Assembly: GCF_016458275.1 (NCBI RefSeq)
Contig: NZ_JAEMHM010000014.1
Coordinates: 62,001-126,000 of the forward strand
Length of the DNA: 64,000 nt
Reading direction: 5' to 3'
Source of the DNA: Geomesophilobacter sediminis
Lineage (GTDB): Bacteria > Desulfobacterota > Desulfuromonadia > Geobacterales > Geobacteraceae
Shown here: positions 18,394 through 27,493 of the stretch, piece by piece
Layout: every line of letters starts with the position of its first letter
Numbering within the stretch: the first letter of the stretch is position 1
Position numbers and translations under genes: made by a program
Notes under the pieces: model-generated
Told to the model about the DNA's origin: nothing
Seen by the model: only the letters and a program-made list of their open reading frames with translations
Database searches by the model: none

Positions 18394-20391
18394 GTGCAGC
18401 TCTACAGCCTGAGGTCGAAATTCATCCTGGTGATCCTGGTCATCAGCGCCGTCATCGGATTGGCGACGCTCTTTGCCTTCGACACCAGCATCAGCCGGAT
18501 CATCGCCGAAATGGCGCTCCGGTTCGGGACCAAGCAGGCCCTCCTCGAAAAGAACAAGATCATCTCCCTGATCAACCGGGAAGTCGCGCTGGCGCAGAAG
18601 ATGGCCGACGACGTCTCGGTGAAGCAGTGGGCCGCCCATGAGGAGTCCCCGTCCCTGCGCCGGGAGGCGCTCACGGAGCTGGAAAGCTACCGCCGCTTCT
18701 TTCATGACAAGAGCTTCTTTGTCGCCCTCAAAAAGACCGGTCACTATTACCTCTACAACGAGCACGACGGCAACGGCCGCGTCGAGATGGTGCAGCTGGA
18801 TCCCGCCCAGGGCCACGACCGCTGGTTCTTCGACGGTCTGCGCACCATCGACGGCTGCGCGCTGAACCTCGACTACAATGCGACCCTCAAGGAAGCCAAA
18901 GTCTGGTTCAACGCCGTCATGCGGGACGACCGGGGGAACAAGACCGGGATCTGCGGCGGCGGCATCAACGTCAGCGACTTCCTCAAGGAAACCGTCTACT
19001 CGTCCGAAAAAGGCCTCTCCACCATCCTCATCGACCGCAACGGGGTGATCGAGGCGCACCGGGACCGGAGCATCGTCGAGCACAACGCGAACGTCCGCGA
19101 TCCCGCCCAAAAGCTCACCATCTACCGGCTGCTCGACCGCCCCGCCCACCGTGCCGAGCTCAAAGATGCGATCCAATCCCTGGTGGCCGGAAAGGATGAG
19201 GTCCGGGCCTTTCCGGCCGTGGTCCACGGCAAGAAGTACCTGCTGGCGGTGTCCTATCTGCAGGGGATCGGCTGGTTCAACGTGGTCCTGGTCGATGTCT
19301 CCAGCGTCATCAGCATGAAGGCCTTCTTCCCGATCATCGCGATCATGACGCTTTCCCTGCTGTTCGTGATCGTCACCATCGTCTTGTTGATGAACCGGAT
19401 GGTGCTGGCGCCGTTGAGCCGCCTCTCCAGCGCTTCCGGTGAGATCGCCGCCGGGCGTTACGACCTGGCGCTGCCGGTTCCGGGGCGCGACGAGCTCGGG
19501 GAGCTGACCCGCTCCTTCAACACGATGAGTTCCACCATCCTGGACCATACCAACAACCTGGAAGCCAAGGTCAAAGCCCGCACCGACGAGCTTTCCGCGG
19601 CCTATCGGATGTTGGAGAGTTCGCAGCAGCGCCTTTTGGAAAGCATCCGCTACGCCTGCATCATCCAAAGCGGCATTCTCCCGTCGCGGGAGGCCCTCCA
19701 GCGCACCCTGGGGGAACACTTCGTCCTGTACCGTCCCCTGGACCTGGTGGGTGGGGACTTCTACTTCTTGCGGGAGTACCCGGAGCACTATCTGCTGGCG
19801 GTGATCGACTGCACCGGCCACGGAGTCCCCGGCGCCTTCATCACCATGACGGTCAACGCGGTCCTCTCCCACGTCGTCGACGCGGTCTGCTGCGACGACC
19901 CCGCCGCCATTCTCGGCGAGTTGAACCGGGGGGTGCGCGGGAGTCTGGAGATGAGGGAGGTCGACGCCGGACTCGACATCGGCATTTGCCTGGTGCGTCG
20001 CCAGACCGGAGAGCTGGTCTACGCCGCGGCGGGACTCCCCCTTCACCTCGTTTCCGGCGGGACCGTGCGCCAGATCCGCGGCGACCGGCAGCGGGTCGGC
20101 TACAAGGGATCCCGGCTGGATTACCGGTACACCAACCATCGGATGCTCCTTGCTCCCGGCGACTGCTGTTATCTCACCACCGACGGGCTTTTGGACGAAC
20201 CGGGGGGAGCCAAGGGTTTCGGTTTCGGGACGCAGCGGCTGCAGTCGGTGCTCGCGGCCAACGCCCATCTCCCCCTGGAGGCCCAGGTGGCCCAACTGGA
20301 GCAGACCCTTAACGAATTCCGCGGCATGTACGCCCAGCGCGACGACATCACCACGCTCGGATTCCGGTACCAGCCGGACCCGGGCCGATAG
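18394..20391 (+). CDS. siaA: SiaA-like membrane PP2C phosphatase (HAMP + SpoIIE)
   Basis: This is a sensor phosphatase that dephosphorylates SiaC in the SiaABCD biofilm switch. The 665 residues comprise TM1 (about 9-30), an extracytoplasmic sensing domain (30-305), TM2 (about 307-330), HAMP (330-385), a short coiled coil and a SpoIIE/PP2C domain (about 425-660) with VGGDFYF, DCTGHGVPGAF and QRDDITTLGF metal-binding motifs. The GTG start has AGGA seven bases upstream. Three further sia genes follow with short gaps. The identification rests on architecture and operon order. Confidence 0.88.
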   Translation: MQLYSLRSKFILVILVISAVIGLATLFAFDTSISRIIAEMALRFGTKQALLEKNKIISLINREVALAQKMADDVSVKQWAAHEESPSLRREALTELESYRRFFHDKSFFVALKKTGHYYLYNEHDGNGRVEMVQLDPAQGHDRWFFDGLRTIDGCALNLDYNATLKEAKVWFNAVMRDDRGNKTGICGGGINVSDFLKETVYSSEKGLSTILIDRNGVIEAHRDRSIVEHNANVRDPAQKLTIYRLLDRPAHRAELKDAIQSLVAGKDEVRAFPAVVHGKKYLLAVSYLQGIGWFNVVLVDVSSVISMKAFFPIIAIMTLSLLFVIVTIVLLMNRMVLAPLSRLSSASGEIAAGRYDLALPVPGRDELGELTRSFNTMSSTILDHTNNLEAKVKARTDELSAAYRMLESSQQRLLESIRYACIIQSGILPSREALQRTLGEHFVLYRPLDLVGGDFYFLREYPEHYLLAVIDCTGHGVPGAFITMTVNAVLSHVVDAVCCDDPAAILGELNRGVRGSLEMREVDAGLDIGICLVRRQTGELVYAAAGLPLHLVSGGTVRQIRGDRQRVGYKGSRLDYRYTNHRMLLAPGDCCYLTTDGLLDEPGGAKGFGFGTQRLQSVLAANAHLPLEAQVAQLEQTLNEFRGMYAQRDDITTLGFRYQPDPGR

Positions 20392-20413
20392 CAGAGCAAA
20401 CACAGGAGCGAAT

Positions 20414-20944
20414 ATGGACCTTTTCCGGCTGAGAGAGCAGTTTTCCCAAGAAGGGATCCTCATGTGCTTCAACGGCCCGTTCTCGCACAGCATCATCGAA
20501 GAGATCGGCACCGCCATCAGGAACCACTTGGCAGGGGAGAATATTTCGCGGATGGCGGTGCAGGATGTTTTTTCCGCCTACATCGAGATGACCCAAAACG
20601 CCCGCAACTATCTTGCCTTGCGCGGAGTGCCGGTGGCCGATGCCGGTTCCGCCACCATCGTGATCGCCAAGCGCGGCGATTCCTACGCGATCAGCTCGGG
20701 GAACGTGATCCTCAAGGAGGACCGCGAGCCCTTGAAGGGGAGGATCGACCGCATCAATGCCTTAAGCCCCGAAGAGCTGAAAAAGGAGATCCGGCAGCAG
20801 CTGCGCCGGGAGCTCCCGGAAGGAAGCGTCGGCGCGGGAATCGGCCTGATGGAGATGGCGAAACGGGCCACGCAGGGACTGGCCTACAGCTTCCGCGACG
20901 TTGACGACCGGTACTCCTTTTTCACCCTTACCGTACAGATTTAG
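20414..20944 (+). CDS. siaB: SiaB-like protein kinase
   Basis: The 176-residue GHKL-like Ser/Thr kinase phosphorylates SiaC and opposes SiaA. An N-box-like segment (SAYIEMTQNARNYLALRG) and a glycine-rich lid (GSVGAGIGLMEMAKRAT) are visible. The start is at 20414 behind AGGAG; the frame extends upstream to 20150 only as overlap with siaA. It lies 22 nt after siaA and 9 nt before siaC. Confidence 0.87.
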   Translation: MDLFRLREQFSQEGILMCFNGPFSHSIIEEIGTAIRNHLAGENISRMAVQDVFSAYIEMTQNARNYLALRGVPVADAGSATIVIAKRGDSYAISSGNVILKEDREPLKGRIDRINALSPEELKKEIRQQLRRELPEGSVGAGIGLMEMAKRATQGLAYSFRDVDDRYSFFTLTVQI

Positions 20945-20953
20945 GAGGAGCTG

Positions 20954-21334
20954 ATGCTTCCTTTTCAAGATATCACCCAGACCGTCTCTACCCCTGAAAT
21001 CAGGTTCGATGCCGCGCGCTCCTGCCTTTGCATAGCGGGGGAGTCCTACCCGGAAAACTCCTTCGACTTCTACGCACCGATGCTACGCTGGGTGAAAGAG
21101 GTCCTAACCGCCCTGGCGGAGTTCCATCTCGACGTCAACGTCAGTTACCTGAACAGCAGCAGCACCAAGTGCATGCTGGATCTTCTCGATTTGCTCGAGG
21201 AGGCTCACAAGAAAGGGACCGCGGTCACGGTCACCTGGCAGTACGACCGGGAGAATCCCCGTTCGCTTGATTTGGCGGAGGAGTTCAAGGAAGAGGTCAC
21301 CTTCCCGTTCGCCGTCGTTGCGCTCAACGAGTGA
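20954..21334 (+). CDS. siaC: SiaC-like phospho-switch protein (DUF1987)
   Basis: The 126-residue SpoIIAA-like switch protein, when unphosphorylated, binds and activates the diguanylate cyclase SiaD in Pseudomonas. The conserved site is NSSSTKCMLDLLDLLEEA, with candidate phospho-residues Ser68-Thr71. AGGAGG precedes the ATG. Its position between siaB and siaD matches the known operon. Confidence 0.88.
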   Translation: MLPFQDITQTVSTPEIRFDAARSCLCIAGESYPENSFDFYAPMLRWVKEVLTALAEFHLDVNVSYLNSSSTKCMLDLLDLLEEAHKKGTAVTVTWQYDRENPRSLDLAEEFKEEVTFPFAVVALNE

Positions 21335-21344
21335 GGTAGGCACC

Positions 21345-22484
21345 GTGCCCAAAAAAGCCATGACCGAAGATGTCGCGTTGAAGCGGGCGGCCAAGGTCCT
21401 GAAGGAGCCGGCGGCGGTCGACCTGGCCGGCGAATACGCGGCGCTGGCGGAGAACTACCGGAAACTCCTGCGCCGGTTCAACAAGACCCTCACCATCAGT
21501 GACGCCTTCGAAACCCAGCACCAGGAGATGGCCCGCAAACTGGAGGAGGCGACCCGGAAGTACCGCCAGCTCAAGGACGTGGCGCTGCCGATCTGCATGT
21601 ATTGCAAGAAGGTCCGCTCCGATGACGACTACTGGCACCGGCTGGAGACCTTCTTCAGCAGTCACGTCGACATCATGTTCAGCCACGGCATCTGCCCGGA
21701 CTGTGTCAAGGACGCCTACCGGAACATGGGGGTGAACGACCGCACCGGGAATTTTCTGGCCCAGGAACGGGAAAAGCGCGCTGAGGGGCCGCGGGAGCCG
21801 GTCGAGGACGAGGCCCTGAAGGAGATGCGTGCCTTGGTCCGCCAGCGGGCCTTCGAAGGAAACCCGATGGCCCCGGAGGTGGAGAACTTCGTGGAGCGGT
21901 ACGGCAAGATGCTGCGCCGTTTCAGCAAGACGGTCAGCATCAGCGACAGCTACCAGTCCCAGTTGATGGAGCTGAAATCCCGCCTGGAGCTCATTGCCCG
22001 CATCGATCTGTTGACCGGGCTGGCCAACCGCTGGGAACTCGTCTCGCGCCTGGAGTCGGAAAAATCGCGCTCGGAGCGGCGGGGGCAGTCCTTTACCGTG
22101 ATGCTCGCCGATATCGACCATTTCAAGAAGGTCAACGACACCTACGGCCACCAGGCGGGGGACCGCGTCATCCGCGGCATTGCCGACACGCTCAGGGGCA
22201 ATCTGCGCGGCGAGGACATCTGCGGCCGGTGGGGCGGGGAGGAGTTCCTGCTCATCCTCCCGCAGACCGGGCTGCCCGAGGCAAAACGGGTGGCGGAAAA
22301 GCTGATCAAGAAGGTGCGCGGTACCCGGACGCTGTGGGAGGATGAGCCGCTGATGGTGACCATGAGTATCGGTTACGGCGTCTTCACCGCCGGGATGACC
22401 GTCGACGGGTTGATCTCGGCGGTGGATCGCGCCCTGTACGAGGCAAAGCGCGCCGGCCGCAACCGGCACGCCGCGGCGGGGTAG
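21345..22484 (+). CDS. siaD: SiaD-like GGDEF diguanylate cyclase with Cys4 insertion
   Basis: The 379-residue enzyme makes c-di-GMP. The C-terminal GGDEF domain (about 217-377) has an active GGEEF at 297-301 and an intact inhibitory site RxxD (RGED, 288-291). The N-terminal half contains two copies of a coiled-coil segment, YRKLLRRFNKTLTISDAFETQ (about 38-58) and YGKMLRRFSKTVSISDSYQSQ (about 186-206). Between them lies a four-Cys domain (Cys84/87 and Cys117/120, FSHGICPDC) seen in Geobacter signalling proteins. Pseudomonas SiaD has one such coil and no Cys4 domain. The GTG start follows GAGGTAGG; an ATG at 21360 is the alternative. Confidence 0.87.
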   Translation: MPKKAMTEDVALKRAAKVLKEPAAVDLAGEYAALAENYRKLLRRFNKTLTISDAFETQHQEMARKLEEATRKYRQLKDVALPICMYCKKVRSDDDYWHRLETFFSSHVDIMFSHGICPDCVKDAYRNMGVNDRTGNFLAQEREKRAEGPREPVEDEALKEMRALVRQRAFEGNPMAPEVENFVERYGKMLRRFSKTVSISDSYQSQLMELKSRLELIARIDLLTGLANRWELVSRLESEKSRSERRGQSFTVMLADIDHFKKVNDTYGHQAGDRVIRGIADTLRGNLRGEDICGRWGGEEFLLILPQTGLPEAKRVAEKLIKKVRGTRTLWEDEPLMVTMSIGYGVFTAGMTVDGLISAVDRALYEAKRAGRNRHAAAG

Positions 22485-22505
22485 GGTCGGTGCCGATGCT
22501 TTTAA

Positions 22506-22568
22506 CTGTGGGAGCGCCATTCCTGGCGCGAGTAAGTCTCGATCGCGCCAGGAATGGCGCTCCCACAG
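22506..22568. repeat. Long perfect palindrome (dispersed repeat family)
   Basis: Two perfect 26-bp arms (22506-22531 and 22543-22568) flank an 11-nt loop. Related single arms occur at 18009-18032 and 61893-61917. No T run follows, so this looks like a REP/BIME-type element rather than a simple terminator. Confidence 0.8.
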
Positions 22569-22634
22569 GGCTCGCGCCGATTGTTCCGTTCTCGTCGTGA
22601 TCGGCTCATTTCCCGCGGCACGAATGCCCATTCC

Positions 22635-22686
22635 AAAAAGAAAAGCGGCTTCTGACTTCCAGGAAAGTCAGGCCGCTTTTCTTTTT
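22635..22686. terminator. Bidirectional terminator siaD / lipoprotein gene
   Basis: AAAAAGAAAAGCGGC pairs with GCCGCTTTTCTTTTT around an inner stem (TCTGACTT/AAGTCAG). A and T runs on both sides serve the two convergent genes. Confidence 0.85.
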
Positions 22687-22753
22687 GCATCTCTATATGA
22701 AAACAGAAGGGGCTGGGTGAGCTTGAGGTCCCCAATCCCTTGTGGGGGCTCTC

Positions 22754-23623
22754 TCAGCGGTGCTCTTCCCGGTTGTGCCGGTGGCTGACCCGGTATTGCG
22801 GGCGGTAGAGCCGGCCGCGGTAGTGTTCCCGGTCCCGCTCGTAGCGCCTGAACTCGGCCTCGCGGTAGCGCCGGATCTCGCCTACCCGGTAGGAAACGAA
22901 GACCCCCGGATAGCTCCGTCTCGGCACGTAGGCCCACGGTCCGTTGTAGTACGGGCCGCGGTACCAGCGGCCGCCGTAGAAGTAATAGTATTCGCTCCCG
23001 GTATAGACCAGGTCATAGGGGACTCCCACCGCGACGTAGATGTTCATTTCGGGAGAGTAGATGAAGCGCGGTGCCTCCTCGAAGTACGGCTCGGGCGTTG
23101 CGGCATAATCGTCGGCTTCGGCAGGCGGTGGCGCCACGGCCGGCGGCGGAGGCGGCGGGGCGGCCGCCGGTTCGGCCCGGGCCACCCGCCGGTACCCGGG
23201 GATCTGGTTTCCGTAGGAATACATGCATTGTACGTAGGCGTTGTCATAGCGACGCTGAGCCACCCGCGCATCGGAGGCCCCCGCGTTGGCTCCGGCCAGC
23301 GAGCCGACCAGAAGGCCGTACCCTGCGCCGATGACCGCTCCCGCCCCGGGATTGTGCGCGGCGGAGCCGAGTACCGCGCCGATTCCGGCTCCGACCGCCG
23401 TTCCGGTTACCGCACCTTTGGCGACATCCTGATCGTGGGTCTCCTGGGCCGACTGCGTCTGGCGCTCGGCCCACTGCCGGCAGGTCGCATCCTCGGTCCG
23501 GAAGGCTTCGAAAGACTTGCAGCGCGCCGGATAGACGGTGACGCTGGGGCCCGAGGGGAGCGTGGCGCAGCCACCGGTGGCGAGCAGCAGTGCTGATGCT
23601 ATGTATATGCGAGCGTTTCTCAT
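22754..23623 (-). CDS. Glycine-zipper outer-envelope lipoprotein
   Basis: The 289-residue protein has a lipoprotein-like signal (ALLLATGGC). A glycine-zipper membrane segment (about 67-115: AVTGTAVGAGIGAVLGSAAH) is followed by a Pro/Ala linker and a Tyr/Arg-rich C-terminus (YYYFYGGRWYRGPYYNGPW) resembling YXWGXW-type lipoproteins. GAGGTG precedes the ATG at 23623; a GTG at 23632 would add three residues. Function unknown; likely structural in the outer membrane. Confidence 0.75.
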   Translation of the reverse strand: MRNARIYIASALLLATGGCATLPSGPSVTVYPARCKSFEAFRTEDATCRQWAERQTQSAQETHDQDVAKGAVTGTAVGAGIGAVLGSAAHNPGAGAVIGAGYGLLVGSLAGANAGASDARVAQRRYDNAYVQCMYSYGNQIPGYRRVARAEPAAAPPPPPPAVAPPPAEADDYAATPEPYFEEAPRFIYSPEMNIYVAVGVPYDLVYTGSEYYYFYGGRWYRGPYYNGPWAYVPRRSYPGVFVSYRVGEIRRYREAEFRRYERDREHYRGRLYRPQYRVSHRHNREEHR

Positions 23624-23780
23624 CTCGGTCACCTCGTATCTGCGTACTGGTGCATCTGTTCAGGTAACGCAGGAGAGGGGAAAACGTTTACCGGGTCCAG
23701 TTTTCAGCATTTTCCAACGCAACGCAAAGCGCGCCGGACGGGACAGCTCCGGCGCGTTTCGCGTTTGCTGGGGCTTGGTA

Positions 23781-24302
23781 CTAGTCGAGCCCGTTCACCC
23801 TTTCCTGGAACCTCTGCTCCCGTTTGGCCTGGATCTGTTTGAGCTTCGTCAGCTGGTCCGGGGTCAAGAGGGCCTGGAACTGCTTGGCTGCCTGGGCGCG
23901 CTGGACGACCAGGTCCGCCTGGATGGCGGCCACCTTGGCGCTCTGCGCGCGCAGCGCGGCTTCGTCGGCGGTCCCGGACTGGACCAGGGTGCGCAGCTGG
24001 TGTCCCTCCGTCCTCAGGCTGGCGAGAAGCGGTTTCGCCTGGTCACGGTTACTGCGGAAGAGCTCTTTCGCCTGGGCCTTCTGCTGGTCGGTCAACTGGA
24101 GCTTGCGGGCGAGCCGGGCAAAGAACCGGTGTCCGCGGTGGTGCTTGCCCCGGAAGTGAGTCGGCTGGTCCGCATCCGAACCGGTCGCGGCCTGGGGTGC
24201 GGCCGCCGGAGCCGCAGTGTCGGCGAAGGCCTGGGTGGAGGTGACGGCAGTGGCGGAGGCGAGGGCGGTGACGACGAGCAGTGATCTGAGAACCTTTTTC
24301 AT
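23781..24302 (-). CDS. Spy/CpxP-like periplasmic LTXXQ protein
   Basis: The 173-residue secreted helical protein has a signal peptide (about 1-27). A His-rich stretch (FRGKHHRGHRFF) is followed by two LTXXQ-type motifs (LQLTDQQKAQAKELF and LLTPDQLTKLKQI) of the Spy/CpxP family of periplasmic chaperones and metal-stress proteins. The start is the ATG at 24302, seven bases from AAGGAG; the in-frame ATG at 24308 is too close to it. The His cluster suggests metal binding. Confidence 0.8.
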   Translation of the reverse strand: MKKVLRSLLVVTALASATAVTSTQAFADTAAPAAAPQAATGSDADQPTHFRGKHHRGHRFFARLARKLQLTDQQKAQAKELFRSNRDQAKPLLASLRTEGHQLRTLVQSGTADEAALRAQSAKVAAIQADLVVQRAQAAKQFQALLTPDQLTKLKQIQAKREQRFQERVNGLD

Positions 24303-24413
24303 CGGCATTCTCCTTATGGTTGGGTGGTGATCAATCGATGGTCCTACGATAGGAGGAGAATGAGGAGCCAATGTGGAGCAATGGGGTGAATATTAAGAAA
24401 GCATTGAGGACGA

Positions 24414-25445
24414 CTAGAGGAAACGGCGGGAGTTGTCCGGACCCAGTTCGGTAGCGATGGCGAGGTAGCGGGCGAGCTCCTCCCGCCCCCGCTCCGGATC
24501 GAGGAACCAGAGCTCGCTCCCTTCGGGGGTGCTGACCATCAGCTGTTCCGAAGCGGCGTTTCGGGACTGCAGCGTGACTTCGGTGTGGAGGTGGCCGACC
24601 CACAGATGCAGGATGCCGTACTGCGGCGCAACCCGCCAGGTGCCGGAAAAGGATGGACGGTAATCGGGGCTCCCGTCGACGGTGTTGCCGATGGACCGGG
24701 TGAGGGTGCCGTCTTCGTTGAAGACCAGCAGCCCGAAGGAAAGTTCCGGAGCGATCTCTACCTCGTAGCTTGAGATCGGGACGAGGCTTGGATAGGTGAC
24801 CCAGTAGACGCTCCGTCCCCGGACCGTTTCGGCGCTGAAGCGCTCCACCGGGGGGACGGCTCCGCTGTAACCGAAGCAGGAGATCTGCACCTGGGCCAGC
24901 CCGTCCGGCCCCAGGTACCACGCCTCGACCGATACCGGACCGATCCGCATCAGGGCGGGGAGCCGGGGATGTTCCGCGGAGATCCGGGCGTAGTCCCGAT
25001 CGCTGCCGGTGAGCCGCGGCCTGAGGCGGAGCACTCCCTGTGGGGTCAGCTCCCAGCTTCCCGCCGGCACCGTCTCCGGCTCCTTGCCGTTGGTGGTGGT
25101 GATGGAGGATTCGGCATACGAGCCGTCGGCGGTGAAGACCAGCTTGTGGAAGGAGTTCCGGTAGTCCCAGACGTAGACCGGATGCCGGGTGAGCAGCTCC
25201 GGAGCGATCGGGATCGGCGCCGCGGCCCGGATCCGCTCCCGATAGCGGGCAAAGGCCCGGTTTTCTCCCAACCCGCTCAGAAAAGGGGTCATCACCATGG
25301 CGAAAAGGACCAGCGCGATCAGCGAGAAGATACCGGTCTTCTCGTAGAGGTTTCCCTCCATGCCGCGGCCGACGCCGGCGCACGCCGCCGGCACCAGGAC
25401 CAGAAAGGCCAGCGCGGTTCGTTTGATTACCTTGGATAGGGTCAT
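24414..25445 (-). CDS. Membrane-anchored protein of unknown function
   Basis: The 343-residue protein begins MTLSKVIKRT with one or two hydrophobic segments (about 10-28 and 38-58). A large domain of beta-rich sequence (about 85-330) follows, including WDYRNSFHKLVFTADGSY and NEDGTLTRSIGNTVDGSPDY. The frame is open far upstream (to 25880) without a clear ribosome site, so the start is uncertain. I do not recognise the family. Confidence 0.6.
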   Translation of the reverse strand: MTLSKVIKRTALAFLVLVPAACAGVGRGMEGNLYEKTGIFSLIALVLFAMVMTPFLSGLGENRAFARYRERIRAAAPIPIAPELLTRHPVYVWDYRNSFHKLVFTADGSYAESSITTTNGKEPETVPAGSWELTPQGVLRLRPRLTGSDRDYARISAEHPRLPALMRIGPVSVEAWYLGPDGLAQVQISCFGYSGAVPPVERFSAETVRGRSVYWVTYPSLVPISSYEVEIAPELSFGLLVFNEDGTLTRSIGNTVDGSPDYRPSFSGTWRVAPQYGILHLWVGHLHTEVTLQSRNAASEQLMVSTPEGSELWFLDPERGREELARYLAIATELGPDNSRRFL

Positions 25446-25941
25446 GGCGTGTGGTGCCCGGCCTGCGGCCCCGGGCAAGGGCGGAGTCGGCTTTGGCCCG
25501 TTGGGGCTCCGTGAGTACTTCAGCATAGCGCACTCTTGCAAAACGGCCTGCCACTGGAGTTGTTTCCCGATTTTTTCTGCAAAGCCTTCCTTGGGTCCAG
25601 TCAGATCCGCACCACGAACTCTTTGACGATACCTGTTCTTTGACAAAGCTGCGACAGGTGATATTTCTTGGACGTTGCTAATCTTTTTGCCGGACTCTTT
25701 CCACGGCCCAGAATCCCTTGGAAGAGGAGCCGCACTCTCAGGAGCGGCTACGTGAACTGGCTGAAAAGGTACTTGAGAGGAATCGCGGGAACGATGATTG
25801 GGCGGGGAAGCAGCGCTTCGGCAGTTCCGCCGTTTGACGGTAAAACGTTGCCAGGACCACCGGTTCGATGCCGGTAGCAAATGTCAGTTACGGACGCCGC
25901 GCAGCAGGCGGCCACCAATCGTTGGGAAAGGGAGGGAAACC
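25446..25941 (+). other. Leader region of the candidate RiPP cassette
   Basis: No gene is supported. A candidate promoter TTGACA-16 nt-TATTTC (25640-25667) overlaps the inverted repeat ACCTGT-n17-ACAGGT (25631-25659). A ~275-nt leader follows, with a stem-loop ACCGG-TTCGATG-CCGGT (25859-25875). Confidence 0.45.
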
Positions 25942-27195
25942 ATGGCCGACAGTGCTGAGACCAAAAGGCTGGCAGACGAAATCAGCAGGACCCTGCTGGC
26001 GGACCTTCCGGACCTGCCCGCCCTGGCGCACCGCCTCCGGGCCGGAAACGTCCTGACCGATGGAGAGGCCCGGACCCTCATCTACCACGCGACGCGGGAA
26101 CTCAACGCCAGCCTGTTTCCTCCCATCACCAAGATGGAACTGGTGCTGACCGAGGCCTGCAACCTCGATTGCACCTATTGTTTCGGGAAACAGATGCGCC
26201 GGCCCCGCAACATGCCGGTCGACGTGGCCCTGGGGGCCGTCGACCTCCTGATCGCCTACTCCGGGAACGCCCCGTGCCTCGACATCACCCACTTCGGTGG
26301 CGAACCGCTGCTCAACCTCCCCACCCTCATCGCCGCGACCGAATACGCCGAGGAACGGGCCGCCGAAACGGGGCAGATGGTCCGTTTCAATATCACCACC
26401 AACGGGATACTGCTCAACCAGCGTCTGGTGGAGTACCTGGCGCGGCACCGCATCCAGGTGCTGCTCAGCCTGGACGGAACCGCCGCGAGCCACGACCGTT
26501 ATCGGCGCGACGGGAAAGGGGGGGGGACGTACCTCCGGGTGCTGAACGCGCTGCGGCTCCTCAAGGCCCGGCAGCCCTGGATCGGGGTCAAGATGACGGT
26601 GATGCCGGCCAACGCGCCGCAGCTCTTCGACGACGTCAGGGAACTGCATGCCGAGGGGGTGAACCAGTTCCTGATCGGGCACGCCTCGGGGGTGACCTGG
26701 AACGGCGCGGAGATCGCGGCCTACGACGAGCAGATGCGACGGCTGGGCGCGTGGTACCGCGAGGGGCAGCGGGAGCTGCGGATCGCCGAATTCGAGGAGG
26801 GAGACGGGCCGGTGCCGCGTTTCGGATGCCAGGCCGGGCGCGACAGCATCTCGATTTCGGTGACCGGAGAGGTATCGAGCTGTTCCAAGGTGCTCGCGCT
26901 GGACAGCCGGAACCTGCTCGGCAAGCTGGGCGACGTGCGGTACGGGCTGACCCACCTGGTCAACCGGGCCCAGTTGGTCGGCTGCGTCGAGCTGGAGAGC
27001 GCCTGCGAGTCCCTGGGGATCGCTGCCGAGTATGTCGGCGGATGCCTGGCCGGCAACTACCAGGAGACCGGGAGCCTGTTCCGGCCCAGCCTGCAGGATC
27101 ACGCCTTTTCGGTGGCCAAACGGGCGGCAGAGCCGATCCAGACCGAACTGCCGCCGCCGAGAAAGGAAGGTCCCGGGCCCGAGGCCCGGCCGTGA
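25942..27195 (+). CDS. Radical SAM/SPASM enzyme, candidate peptide maturase
   Basis: The 417-residue radical SAM protein carries the [4Fe-4S] motif CxxxCxxC at Cys73, 77 and 80 (EACNLDCTYCFGK), followed by GGEPLL and the TTNG segment. The C-terminus is SPASM-like: GCQAG, SSCSKV, VGCVEL, SACESL and VGGCLAGNY could ligate auxiliary clusters. SPASM proteins commonly modify ribosomal peptides. GGGAGG precedes the ATG. A small Cys-rich ORF lies 70 nt downstream and a second radical SAM gene follows. It may belong to the Geobacter geopeptide maturases named in TIGRFAMs; I cannot verify that here. Confidence 0.85.
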   Translation: MADSAETKRLADEISRTLLADLPDLPALAHRLRAGNVLTDGEARTLIYHATRELNASLFPPITKMELVLTEACNLDCTYCFGKQMRRPRNMPVDVALGAVDLLIAYSGNAPCLDITHFGGEPLLNLPTLIAATEYAEERAAETGQMVRFNITTNGILLNQRLVEYLARHRIQVLLSLDGTAASHDRYRRDGKGGGTYLRVLNALRLLKARQPWIGVKMTVMPANAPQLFDDVRELHAEGVNQFLIGHASGVTWNGAEIAAYDEQMRRLGAWYREGQRELRIAEFEEGDGPVPRFGCQAGRDSISISVTGEVSSCSKVLALDSRNLLGKLGDVRYGLTHLVNRAQLVGCVELESACESLGIAAEYVGGCLAGNYQETGSLFRPSLQDHAFSVAKRAAEPIQTELPPPRKEGPGPEARP

Positions 27196-27265
27196 TGAAT
27201 GGGGGAACTGCCCCGCGGTACCGGGGAGTCGGTCGCCGCGGCGGGAAACGCTGAAGGAGGACGCC

Positions 27266-27493
27266 ATGCTCGACGACAGTGAGTACGATCTTCGTGAACT
27301 GGCGGCGGAGATTGCCCGCCGTATCGCCGCCGACCCGTCGGTGAGCGCCACCCTGGCCAGCAACTGGCCGGCGCAGCCCGGTACTCCCCCCAAACTCTGT
27401 TGTTTTCAGGGCTATGACTGCGCCACCCCCTTCCTCTGCCAGCGGGATTTCAGCTGCTCCAACGGGTTCAATGCCGGCGACGTCGTCCCGTGA
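27266..27493 (+). CDS. Cys-rich small peptide, candidate RiPP precursor
   Basis: The 75-residue protein starts behind GAAGGAGG. The N-terminal ~40 residues are acidic and helical, leader-like (EYDLRELAAEIARRIAAD). The C-terminal ~32 are a core with Cys45, 46, 52, 58 and 64; four of the five Cys are exactly six residues apart (CFQGYDCATPFLCQRDFSC). That periodicity fits a thioether-linked (SCIFF/ranthipeptide-type) or other modified peptide. It lies between two radical SAM genes. Confidence 0.7.
   Translation: MLDDSEYDLRELAAEIARRIAADPSVSATLASNWPAQPGTPPKLCCFQGYDCATPFLCQRDFSCSNGFNAGDVVP

Noticed and set aside
18382-20517. 711-aa minus-strand ORF opposite siaA
   Set aside because: It is a high-GC antisense frame with low-complexity composition; siaA on the other strand has clear domains.
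25859-25875. T-arm-like hairpin as a tRNA gene
   Set aside because: No matching acceptor stem, D-arm or anticodon arm lies in range.
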